A stretch of DNA of 5,250 nucleotides from Alphaproteobacteria bacterium (GCA_030424705.1 JAUHWJ010000194.1:1-5250); one strand, 5' to 3'. Counted from the first letter of the stretch, positions 1 through 5,250 are shown. Notes: a model not told the origin generated them from the sequence alone. Translations and numbers: made by a program.

Positions 1-1115
1 CCGTGCTCGAAGAAGCCGGACTGGAGGCGGACGATCTCCGTCGCGACCTTCAGGATCGTCCGCGCCCGCTGGTCGAGCGCGCGGAGCAGCCAGTCCGCAT
101 TCTGGCGGCATTCGGCGAGATAGGCGCGCGTCTCGGCCCCGCCCTCCGCCGCGAGGCTGACGGCGTAGCGACGATCCAGCAGCAGGCGCGGGAGCGAGTC
201 CGCGTTCAGCTCGACGGACCAGCCGCCGTCCGGCGCGCGGCGGACGAAGACATCAGGCGTCACCGTCGCGGCGAGACCGCCGGAGAAAGCGGAGCCCGGC
301 CGCGGGTCGAGACGCCGGATCTCGGCGATCATCTCCGCGAGGTCCTCGTCGTCGACGCCGCAGGCGGCGCGCAGCCGGTCCATCCGGGCGGCGGCGAGAT
401 CGTCGAGCCGCGCGAGGAGCGCCGCCATCGCCGGGTCCAGCCGGTTCCGCTCCTGCAATTGCAGCGCGAGGCATTCGCGAAGGTCCCGCGCCCCGATCCC
501 CGCCGGGTCGCAGGCCTGGAGCGCGGCCAGCGCCTCGGCGACGAGATCGCCCCTTGCGCCAAGCCGGGCGGCGAGATCGTCGAGGTCGGCGCGGAGATAG
601 CCGGCGTCGTCCAGCTCGTCCACGAGCAGGGCGGCGAGGGCGCGCGCCGCCGGCCGCGCGGCGGAGAGCGCGATCTGCGGCAGGAGGTGGTCGCGCAGCG
701 TCGTCGCCGCCGCCGTCCGCTCCGCGAAACTCTCCTCGAACGGATCGGCCGCCCCCGCCCCCCCGCCGTCGCGGCCGGCGCCGCCCGGGCCCCAGAGGCC
801 GGAATCGTCCGTCATCCGGGGCTCCGCCCCTTCATAGAGATTGTCCCGCCCCGTCTCGAATATCTGCTCGGCCGCGCCCGGATCCTCCCGCGCGATGGCG
901 CGATCCACCCCCTCCGCGGCGTCGCCGCCGGGCGAAACGGCCGCCTCTCCGCCGCCCTCGTCGATGCGGAGGAGCGGGTTCTTCTCCGCCTCCTCCGAGA
1001 GATAGGCGGCGACGTCGAGGCCGGACATCTGGAGCAGACGAATCGCCTGCTGCAGCTGGGGGGTCATCACCAGCTGCTGGCGCTGTCTGATCTCGAGGCG
1101 CGGCCCGATCTTCAT
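1..1115 (-). CDS. rpoN: RNA polymerase sigma-54 factor RpoN, 3' end cut off by the window edge
   Basis: This is the sigma factor that directs RNA polymerase to -24/-12 promoters and needs an AAA+ activator to open DNA. The 371 visible residues are open to the window edge. Residues 1-50 are the glutamine- and leucine-rich activator-contact Region I, with MTPQLQQAIRLLQ at 17-29 and EKNPLL at 44-49. Residues about 51-125 form the variable acidic, glycine-rich Region II. The core-binding domain follows, with DDAGYL near 168-173, DPAGIGARDL near 203-212, ELN..SLP near 303 and WLLRALDQR near 342-350. The visible end, QSGFFEHG, is the usual lead-in to the DNA-binding part, so the helix-turn-helix and RpoN box must lie outside the window. 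The ATG at 1115 is supported by GGAG at 1126-1123, 7 nt upstream, and by the match of Region I to the family N-terminus. It follows lptB after 52 nt, as in many proteobacteria. Confidence 0.96.
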   Translation of the reverse strand, partial: MKIGPRLEIRQRQQLVMTPQLQQAIRLLQMSGLDVAAYLSEEAEKNPLLRIDEGGGEAAVSPGGDAAEGVDRAIAREDPGAAEQIFETGRDNLYEGAEPRMTDDSGLWGPGGAGRDGGGAGAADPFEESFAERTAAATTLRDHLLPQIALSAARPAARALAALLVDELDDAGYLRADLDDLAARLGARGDLVAEALAALQACDPAGIGARDLRECLALQLQERNRLDPAMAALLARLDDLAAARMDRLRAACGVDDEDLAEMIAEIRRLDPRPGSAFSGGLAATVTPDVFVRRAPDGGWSVELNADSLPRLLLDRRYAVSLAAEGGAETRAYLAECRQNADWLLRALDQRARTILKVATEIVRLQSGFFEH

Positions 1116-1122
1116 GCCCAGT

Positions 1123-1126
1123 CTCC
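1123..1126 (-). promoter_or_regulatory. Ribosome binding site of rpoN
   Basis: GGAG lies 7 nt before the ATG at 1115. It fixes the rpoN start and shows that rpoN has its own ribosome entry rather than relying on overlap with lptB. Confidence 0.6.
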
Positions 1127-1148
1127 GGCTTCTTCTCGAACCGGTCCG

Positions 1149-1166
1149 ACGCGGGCGAAGCCGCGC
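1149..1166 (-). other. Small GC-rich hairpin in the lptB-rpoN spacer
   Basis: Just after the lptB stop codon the transcript can form a 6-bp stem, GCGCGG (1166-1161) pairing with CCGCGU (1154-1149, the outermost pair a G-U), around the loop CUUCGC. No U-tract follows, so it does not look like an intrinsic terminator. It could slow RNA decay or attenuate readthrough into rpoN, or it could be chance in such GC-rich DNA. It is the only structure I see in the largest spacer of the lpt-rpoN stretch. Confidence 0.35.
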
Positions 1167-1167
1167 T

Positions 1168-1938
1168 TCAGATCCGGAAGCCCTCGCCCAGATAGACCCG
1201 GCGCACGGCTTCGTCCCGCACCACGTCTTCCGGCGTTCCGCTCATCAGCACGAGCCCGTCATGCAAGATGTATGCCCGATCGATGATTTCGAGAGTTTCC
1301 CGCACATTGTGGTCCGTGATCAAGACCCCGATGTCTCGATCTTTCAGATGTTTGACGAGAGTGCGGATATCCGAGACGGCGATCGGGTCGACCCCGGCGA
1401 AGGGCTCGTCCAGAAGCACGAAGGCAGGATTGGAGGCGAGGCAGCGCGCGATCTCAACCCGCCGCCGCTCGCCGCCGGAAAGCGAGGTGGCGGGGGCGTG
1501 GCGGAGGCGCTCCACCGCGAATTCCTCGAGGAGCGAATCGAGCCGCGCCATCCGCTCCTTCCTGTCCGGCGTCGAAAGCTCGAGCACGGCGAGAAGGTTC
1601 TTCTCCACCGTAAGGCCGCGGAAGATCGAGGCTTCCTGCGGCAGATAGCCGATGCCGAGCCGCGCGCGGCGGTACATCGGCAGGCGCGTCACATCCCGCC
1701 CGTCGAGCTCGATGCGCCCGTTATCCGGCGTCACGAGGCCGGTGATCATGTAGAATGTGGTCGTCTTGCCCGCGCCGTTCGGGCCAAGGAGGCCCACCGC
1801 CTCGCCCCGCCGCAATTCGAGGTCGACGCCGCGGACGACCTGCCGCCCGCGATAGGATTTCACGAGGCCGCGCACGACGAGCCCCTGCGCGGCTTCAGGC
1901 GCGCGCGCGTCCGCAGGCTGCGGCGCTTCCCGGTTCAC
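1168..1938 (-). CDS. lptB: LPS export ABC transporter ATPase LptB
   Basis: This cytoplasmic ATPase powers the LptB2FG transporter, which extracts LPS from the inner membrane and pushes it onto LptC and LptA. The 256 residues carry all ABC motifs: Walker A GPNGAGKT at 52-59, Q-loop glutamine 101 in YLPQEASIF, signature LSGGE at 153-157, Walker B VLLDEP at 174-179 with catalytic Glu178, and switch His210 in TDHN. The FRGLTVEKNL stretch near 106-115 and the C-terminal RRVYLGEGF are typical of LptB rather than of general ABC ATPases. The chosen start is a GTG at 1938, 3 nt after the lptA stop. It gives an 18-residue Ala/Pro-rich extension before the conserved fold. GTG codons at residues 22 and 26 are alternative starts, and I see no strong ribosome binding site for any of the three. 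LptF and LptG, its membrane partners, are not in the window. Confidence 0.96.
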   Translation of the reverse strand: MNREAPQPADARAPEAAQGLVVRGLVKSYRGRQVVRGVDLELRRGEAVGLLGPNGAGKTTTFYMITGLVTPDNGRIELDGRDVTRLPMYRRARLGIGYLPQEASIFRGLTVEKNLLAVLELSTPDRKERMARLDSLLEEFAVERLRHAPATSLSGGERRRVEIARCLASNPAFVLLDEPFAGVDPIAVSDIRTLVKHLKDRDIGVLITDHNVRETLEIIDRAYILHDGLVLMSGTPEDVVRDEAVRRVYLGEGFRI

Positions 1939-1941
1939 GCG

Positions 1942-2460
1942 TCAGTCCGCCGGGGCCTTCGGCGCCGGGGTGAAGACGCTCTGGACGCGGCCGCCGCCGC
2001 CCTCCACCTTGCCCTGCCCGGTGTTGAGGTCGATGGCGAGCGTCGCCCCCTTAACCGCGTTGCCCCCCTGCGTGAGCGTCACGCCCCCGCTCATGGCGAT
2101 CCGCCCGGCGGCGACGTCGTATTCCGCATAGTCGCCCGCCGCCGTCTCCGCCCCGTTGGCGAGGAAGACGGAGCCCCGCGCCTCGATCCGGCGGATCTGC
2201 CCCGTCTCGCCGCCGCTCTCGCCGTAGTTGACCTCCAGCTCGTCCGCCGTGAGCCGGAGCGTCCCCTGCCCGGCGACGACGCCGCCGCGGAAGATCGCGA
2301 TCTTCTCGCCCTCGCGCACTTCGAGGCTGTCCGCCGCGATTTCGATCGGCAGCGTCCGGTCATGGCGGAAGCCGCCGAAGGGCCCCGAGGATTGCGCCGC
2401 CGCGCCCGCCGCCGCCAGAATCAACGCCATCGCCGCCGCGCGGCCGAACCCGAACCTCAT
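1942..2460 (-). CDS. lptA: LPS-transport periplasmic bridge protein LptA
   Basis: LptA polymerises into a beta-jellyroll bridge that carries LPS across the periplasm from LptC to the outer-membrane LptDE complex. The 172-residue product begins with an apparent Sec signal peptide (basic residue at 2 and 7, hydrophobic 8-22) with a likely signal peptidase I cut after the AAA at 20-22. The OstA-like domain covers about 37-155: PIEIAADSLEV opens it, FRGGVVAGQGTLRLTADELEV is at 57-77, and GDYAEYDVAAGRIAMSGGV is at 109-127. The length is close to that of E. coli LptA (185 residues). The ATG at 2460 is preceded by GGAGG with 4-nt spacing, and that site abuts the lptC stop codon, which suggests coupled translation. 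The position between lptC and lptB is standard for the family. Confidence 0.93.
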   Translation of the reverse strand: MRFGFGRAAAMALILAAAGAAAQSSGPFGGFRHDRTLPIEIAADSLEVREGEKIAIFRGGVVAGQGTLRLTADELEVNYGESGGETGQIRRIEARGSVFLANGAETAAGDYAEYDVAAGRIAMSGGVTLTQGGNAVKGATLAIDLNTGQGKVEGGGGRVQSVFTPAPKAPAD

Positions 2461-2464
2461 CTCG

Positions 2465-2471
2465 CCTCCCT
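2465..2471 (-). promoter_or_regulatory. Ribosome binding site of lptA, overlapping the lptC stop codon
   Basis: AGGGAGG at 2471-2465 lies 4 nt before the lptA ATG, and its first two bases are the last two of the lptC TAG stop at 2472-2470. A ribosome finishing lptC therefore sits on the lptA entry site. This is the strongest Shine-Dalgarno match within the lpt genes. Confidence 0.7.
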
Positions 2472-3084
2472 AACCCCGCTCCGACGCCATCGCCGCGCTG
2501 TCGATGCGAACCTTAACCGCTTCCTCGAACCAGATGTAGGCGCCATCGCCATCCGGCGCCCGCTCCGCGCGGAGCCGCTTCGCCGCGATCCGCCCGAACG
2601 GCCCCTCGGCGGTGACGCCGCCGGAGGCGTCGAGCCGCTCCGCCTCGATGTCGAGCTGCGCTTCCTCGGCCGCGAGCGCATAGCCGTCCGAAGTCTCGAG
2701 CCTGACGCCGCCCGAGAGCTCGACGCGATCCTCGCGCGGGAGCAGCACGCCGGAGGCCGCCGATGCCGTGACGGCGCGCCCGCCCGCAAGGTCGATCCGC
2801 GCTTCCGCCGCTTCGAGCCCGACCCGTTCGGGCCGCGGGCCGTCCGGCGTCGCAGAGACGGCGGAGACGGTGAAGGGCTCGCCCCGCTTAGTCGCGCCGG
2901 TGAAACGGGGATTGGCGATCTTCAGCCCTTCGTCGAGCGCGGAGAGGTCCACCCCGTCGAAGCTGATCCGCCCGTCGAACCGGGCGCTGGAAAAGACGAA
3001 GAGAGAGGCGAAGACGGCGAGCGCGAAGAGCGGCAGGGCGATCTTCAGGCCCGTGACGAGGCGCCGCCGGCCCGCCTCCCTCAC
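2470..3084 (-). CDS. lptC: LPS-transport inner-membrane anchored protein LptC
   Basis: LptC receives LPS from the LptB2FG transporter on the periplasmic side and hands it to LptA. The 204 residues begin with a short basic cytoplasmic tail (RRR at 6-8), then a single transmembrane helix at about 14-32, then a periplasmic beta-rich domain. The hallmarks of the family are LKIANPRFTG at 54-63 and repeated short strands such as VELSGGVRLET at 121-131 and LDASGGVTAEGPFG at 151-164. The start is a GTG at 3084 that overlaps the kdsD TGA as GTGA, a classic termination-reinitiation junction. No better start exists before the transmembrane helix, and the upstream Shine-Dalgarno is weak. Sequence conservation in this family is low, so the assignment rests on topology, the NPRFTG motif and the position between kdsD and lptA. 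There is no kdsC between kdsD and lptC, unlike in E. coli. Confidence 0.9.
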   Translation of the reverse strand: MREAGRRRLVTGLKIALPLFALAVFASLFVFSSARFDGRISFDGVDLSALDEGLKIANPRFTGATKRGEPFTVSAVSATPDGPRPERVGLEAAEARIDLAGGRAVTASAASGVLLPREDRVELSGGVRLETSDGYALAAEEAQLDIEAERLDASGGVTAEGPFGRIAAKRLRAERAPDGDGAYIWFEEAVKVRIDSAAMASERG

Positions 3085-4085
3085 GTCACCCCGGCGCGCA
3101 GCGCGTCATGCATGTGCAGGACGCCCGCCGGCGCGCCGGCCTCGTCCTCGGGGTCGACGACGAAGAGGCAGGTGAGCGGCCGTTCCGGGTCGTTCATCCG
3201 GCCCACGGCGGCGGAGACGAGCGTATCCGGAGCGATCGTCGCCGGGTGCCGCGTCGCCACGTCGCCGGCGGCGCAATCGAGCAGTCGCTCCATGTTGCGC
3301 CGCAGGTCCCCGTCGGTGATGACGCCGACGAGCCGGCCAGTTTCGTCCATCACCCCGGCGATGCCGAAGCCCTTCGACGTCATCTCGATCAGCGTCTCGC
3401 GCATCGGCGTCGTCTCGCGCACCAGCGGCATCTCGCGCCCGCGGTGCATGATGTCGGAGACCTTGACGAGCCGGGCGCCGAGCGCGCCGCCGGGGTGGAA
3501 CTCCCGGAACATCTCGGGCGTGAAGCCGCGCCGCTCCATGAGCGCGACGGCCAGCGCATCCCCCAGCGCCATGGTCAGCGTCGTCGAGGTCGTGGGCGCG
3601 AGCCCGGCCGGGCACGCCTCCTCCGCCCGCGGCAGGAGGAGCGCGACATCCGCCGCCTTCAGGAGCGCGCTCTCCGGCCGGCTCGCCACGCCGATCAGCG
3701 GGATGCGCCGGCGCGCGGCGTAGGAGATGACGGGCGCAAGCTCCGCCGTCTCCCCCGAATTGGAGAGGACGAGCGCCACGTCCCGCGCCGTCAGCATCCC
3801 GAGGTCGCCATGCGCAGCCTCGGAGGCGTGCAGGAACTGCGCCGGCGCGCCGGTGGAGGCGAAGGTCGCCGCCACCTTCCGCGCGACATGGCCGGACTTG
3901 CCGATGCCGCAGACGACGATCCGCCCCGGAGCCGCGATCAGAAGCTCCACCGCCTCGGCGAAGGCGGCCCCAAGCGTTTCGGAAAAGCCGGTCAGCGCCG
4001 CGCCTTCGAGCGCGAGGACGCGCCGCCCGGCGGCGATCGTCGCCTCCCGGTCCGCCTCGTCCAGCCTCGGCATCGGCTCATTCAT
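3081..4085 (-). CDS. kdsD: D-arabinose 5-phosphate isomerase KdsD (KpsF/GutQ family)
   Basis: This cytoplasmic sugar isomerase converts D-ribulose 5-phosphate to D-arabinose 5-phosphate, the first step toward Kdo. Of its 334 residues, about 45-190 form the SIS domain: VVCGIGKSGH at 57-66 with the probable catalytic Lys63, SEAAHGDLG at 88-96, the phosphosugar-binding SNSGET at 108-113, PTTSTT at 164-169, and HPGGALG at 197-203 with the probable catalytic His197. Two CBS repeats follow, about 210-268 (opening VSDIM, containing GVITDGDLRR) and 275-330. The frame is open further upstream, but those codons lie inside rnd and look unlike the family. I chose the ATG at 4085, which overlaps the rnd stop by 8 nt; an in-frame ATG at 4073 is equally possible, and neither has a strong ribosome binding site. 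KpsF or GutQ paralogues share this architecture, but the neighbouring lpt genes favour KdsD. Confidence 0.94.
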   Translation of the reverse strand: MNEPMPRLDEADREATIAAGRRVLALEGAALTGFSETLGAAFAEAVELLIAAPGRIVVCGIGKSGHVARKVAATFASTGAPAQFLHASEAAHGDLGMLTARDVALVLSNSGETAELAPVISYAARRRIPLIGVASRPESALLKAADVALLLPRAEEACPAGLAPTTSTTLTMALGDALAVALMERRGFTPEMFREFHPGGALGARLVKVSDIMHRGREMPLVRETTPMRETLIEMTSKGFGIAGVMDETGRLVGVITDGDLRRNMERLLDCAAGDVATRHPATIAPDTLVSAAVGRMNDPERPLTCLFVVDPEDEAGAPAGVLHMHDALRAGVT

Positions 4086-4692
4086 GGCTGAAGATGTCCA
4101 CCCCGTCCCACCCGGCGAGGTCCAGGAGGGCGCGATCCGGCAGATAGGCGAAGGCGGCGGCGGCCAGCGCCTCCCGCCCCTCGCGCGCGAGCCGGCGCTC
4201 AAGCTCCGCCTTCAGCGCGTGGAGATAGAGAACGTCGGAGGCGGCGTAGGCCTGCTGAGCCTCGCTCAGGTTCTCCGCGCCCCAGTCGCTCGATTGCTGC
4301 TGCTTCGAGAGGTCGACGCCGAGCAATTCCTGCGTCAGCGCCTTCAGCCCGTGCCGGTCGGTATAGGTGCGCACGAGCTTCGAGGCGATCTTGGTGCACC
4401 AGACAGGGCGCGCGGCCACGCCGAAGCGATTCGCCATCACAGCGATGTCGAACCGCCCGAAATGGAAGAGCTTGAGGGTTTTCGGGTCGGCCAGCATCGC
4501 CGTCAGCCGCGGCGCCGGGGCGCCGCCCTGCCGGATGCGCACGAGATGCGCGTCCCCGTCCCCCGCCGAAAGCTGCACGAGGCAGAGCCTGTCCCGATGC
4601 GGGAGAAGCCCCATCGTCTCGGTGTCGATGGCGACGACGGGCCCGAGGTCGAGCCCCTCCGGCAGGTCGTCGATGTGAACGTGAATCGCCAT
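4078..4692 (-). CDS. rnd: Ribonuclease D, single-domain DEDDy 3'-5' exonuclease
   Basis: RNase D trims 3' ends of structured RNA, classically tRNA precursors, using two metal ions. The 204 residues contain the complete catalytic set: AIDTETMGL (Exo I, Asp23 and Glu25), FHFGRFDIAVM (Exo II, Asp82), and YAASDVLYL (Exo III, Tyr149 and Asp153, marking the DEDDy subtype). The QQSSDW stretch at 132-137 is also typical. The protein ends soon after the exonuclease fold, so the HRDC domains of the approximately 375-residue E. coli enzyme are absent; short forms like this are common in alphaproteobacteria. The ATG at 4692 has GGAGG 5 nt upstream. The open frame continues further upstream, but it runs through the tRNA-Leu gene and is not coding there. 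Its stop overlaps kdsD by 8 nt, so it heads the kdsD-lpt operon. Confidence 0.92.
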   Translation of the reverse strand: MAIHVHIDDLPEGLDLGPVVAIDTETMGLLPHRDRLCLVQLSAGDGDAHLVRIRQGGAPAPRLTAMLADPKTLKLFHFGRFDIAVMANRFGVAARPVWCTKIASKLVRTYTDRHGLKALTQELLGVDLSKQQQSSDWGAENLSEAQQAYAASDVLYLHALKAELERRLAREGREALAAAAFAYLPDRALLDLAGWDGVDIFSHE

Positions 4693-4697
4693 CCGGC

Positions 4698-4702
4698 CCT
4701 CC
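4698..4702 (-). promoter_or_regulatory. Ribosome binding site of rnd
   Basis: GGAGG lies 5 nt before the ATG at 4692 and decides that start over upstream in-frame codons inside the tRNA. It is flanked by the complementary pentamers CCGGC (4715-4711) and GCCGG (4697-4693), which could place it in a hairpin loop. Confidence 0.65.
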
Positions 4703-4719
4703 GCCCCGCCGCCGGCGCT

Positions 4720-4806
4720 TGGTGCCCAGGAGAGGACTCGAACCTCCACGTCCATACAGACACCAGCACCTGAAGCTGGCGCGTCTACCAATTCCGCCAC
4801 CTGGGC
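4720..4806 (-). tRNA. tRNA-Leu, anticodon CAG
   Basis: The 87-nt gene folds as a class II tRNA. The acceptor stem is GCCCAGG (4806-4800) with CCUGGGC (4730-4724), followed by discriminator A and an encoded CCA (4722-4720). The anticodon arm is the perfect 5-bp stem CCAGC/GCUGG (4779-4763) around loop UUCAGGU, which puts CAG at 4772-4770, so it reads the leucine codon CUG. A long variable arm (stem GUCU/GGAC, loop GUAU) is as expected for leucine, and the T arm has the loop UUCGAGU. CUG is the dominant leucine codon in DNA this GC-rich, so demand on this tRNA should be high. It ends 27 nt before rnd, with no terminator visible between them. Confidence 0.97.
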
Positions 4807-4823
4807 ATTTGGGGCGAGACCGC

Positions 4824-4852
4824 CGTTTACGCCGGGCACAGGGGGCTGTCAA
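4824..4852 (-). promoter_or_regulatory. Probable sigma-70 type promoter of tRNA-Leu
   Basis: A perfect -35 hexamer TTGACA (4852-4847) is followed after 17 bp by TAAACG (4829-4824), a weak -10 match of 3 of 6 bases. Initiation about 7 nt further on, near 4817, would leave a leader of about 10 nt before the mature tRNA 5' end. The TGA inside TTGACA is the stop codon of the upstream gene. The -35 box and its placement are seen directly; activity is inferred. It may also drive rnd and the genes behind it. Confidence 0.6.
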
Positions 4853-5250
4853 CGGGCGGCGCCTGCCCCTTGCCGGGCCCCGAAATAGGCCTCCCCGGGC
4901 AGGAACCGGGCGAGCCGCGCGGCCTCCGCCCAGCGCTCCTCCTCCTCACCCTCGCCGATCATCACCACCGCGTCGCGCGGCAGCCGGAGCGGCGCGAGCG
5001 CGGCGAGCACGCGGGCGCGCGCAAGGCCCCAGGAGGCGCCCCGCTCCGGGGCCGGCGCGGCGGCCTCGATCCGCGCGCCTGTCGCGGCCTCCAGCTCGGC
5101 GCGGAACGCCTCCGCCGGCTCGTCGGGCGGCGAGAGCGCCATGCGCCCGGCGCCTTCGAGCCGCCGCAGCTTCTCCGCCACCGCCGGCGCCGCCTCCAGC
5201 TCCCGCGCCAGCCGCAGCTGGAGCCCGCCGACCGTGAAGAGAAAGCCCGT
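4849..5250 (-). CDS. C-terminal part of an unrecognised protein, 5' end outside the window
   Basis: The frame is open from the window edge to a TGA at 4851-4849 and gives 133 visible residues. A GTG at 5181 occurs within it, but the same frame stays open for 23 more codons to the edge with family-like content (hydrophobic TGFLFTVGGLQL, then a charged LRLARELE helix), so the true start is probably outside. The visible part is Ala/Arg/Glu-rich and mostly helical. Near its end a hydrophobic strand, DAVVMIGEG, is followed by an acidic helix and then RFLPGEAYFG, which resembles a beta-alpha unit of an alpha/beta fold. There is no transmembrane segment, signal peptide or cysteine. I do not recognise the family. 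It is separated from the tRNA by only 42 nt, with the tRNA promoter overlapping its stop codon. Even codon use and the strong reading-frame bias support real coding. Confidence 0.72.
   Translation of the reverse strand, partial: TGFLFTVGGLQLRLARELEAAPAVAEKLRRLEGAGRMALSPPDEPAEAFRAELEAATGARIEAAAPAPERGASWGLARARVLAALAPLRLPRDAVVMIGEGEEEERWAEAARLARFLPGEAYFGARQGAGAAR

Noticed and set aside
1149..1167. The lptB-rpoN hairpin as a Rho-independent terminator
   Set aside because: The stem is short with a G-U end pair, and no U-tract follows.
3..1286. A 427-codon open frame on the plus strand
   Set aside because: It is antisense to rpoN and runs into lptB. The minus-strand frame matches sigma-54 throughout, so this is a shadow of GC-rich coding.
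1114..3723. An 869-codon open frame on the plus strand
   Set aside because: It lies antisense to lptB, lptA, lptC and much of kdsD, which all have convincing motifs. Its product is low-complexity Arg/Ala/Pro-rich sequence without a recognisable fold. Long antisense open frames are expected in GC-rich genes because stop codons are AT-rich.
4086..4202. A 39-residue N-terminal extension of kdsD from an upstream ATG at 4202
   Set aside because: These codons lie inside the rnd coding region, are Pro/Ser/Trp-rich and unlike KdsD N-termini. The ATG at 4085 gives a protein of normal length.
3727..4773. A 348-codon plus-strand open frame covering the start of kdsD, rnd and part of the tRNA
   Set aside because: It is antisense to confident genes and its C-terminal end translates the tRNA backwards. 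No domain is visible.
4693..4839. A 49-residue N-terminal extension of RNase D
   Set aside because: This stretch is a translation of the tRNA-Leu gene and its flank; the VAELVDAP-type peptide is a familiar tRNA artefact. The ATG at 4692 has a good ribosome binding site.
4719..5237. A plus-strand open frame of 172 codons at the right edge
   Set aside because: Its product is almost entirely Arg, Ala and Pro, and it starts inside the tRNA-Leu antisense strand. The minus-strand frame has better coding character.

Overview
The window comes from a very GC-rich alphaproteobacterial chromosome, most likely from the Rhodobacterales or a near relative. This rests on the codon bias, on the gene order (rnd, kdsD, lptC, lptA, lptB, rpoN) and on a short, single-domain RNase D. 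Every gene I can support lies on the minus strand, so the reading order is from high to low coordinates. Apart from the two edge-truncated genes, everything is intact. I see no mobile element, CRISPR array, phage gene or frameshift.

Layout in transcription order. (1) At 5250-4849 is the C-terminal part of an unrecognised protein whose start lies outside the window. (2) Its stop codon is embedded in a perfect TTGACA -35 box at 4852-4847, which probably drives a tRNA-Leu gene with anticodon CAG (4806-4720). (3) Only 27 nt after the encoded CCA end begins rnd, an RNase D-type 3'-5' exonuclease (4692-4078). (4) Overlapping rnd by 8 nt is kdsD, D-arabinose 5-phosphate isomerase (4085-3081), the entry step to Kdo. 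(5) Overlapping that by 4 nt is lptC (3084-2470), then lptA (2460-1942) and lptB (1938-1168). These three are parts of the machine that carries lipopolysaccharide from the inner membrane to the outer membrane. (6) After a 52-nt spacer with a small hairpin comes rpoN, sigma-54 (1115 to the window edge), which lacks its C-terminal promoter-binding part only because the window ends.

How the genes fit together: kdsD supplies the precursor of Kdo, the sugar linking lipid A to the rest of LPS. LptB is the ATPase, LptC the membrane-anchored periplasmic receiver and LptA the periplasmic bridge. The overlaps and spacings of 9 nt or less make rnd-kdsD-lptC-lptA-lptB look like one translationally coupled operon. 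rpoN follows in the same order as in many proteobacteria. The tRNA and rnd may share a transcript, which is notable because RNase D acts on tRNA 3' ends. The region is well-conserved housekeeping DNA. The most interesting points are the tRNA-rnd arrangement with its stop-codon-embedded promoter and the unidentified upstream protein. I did not find evidence for an undescribed system.
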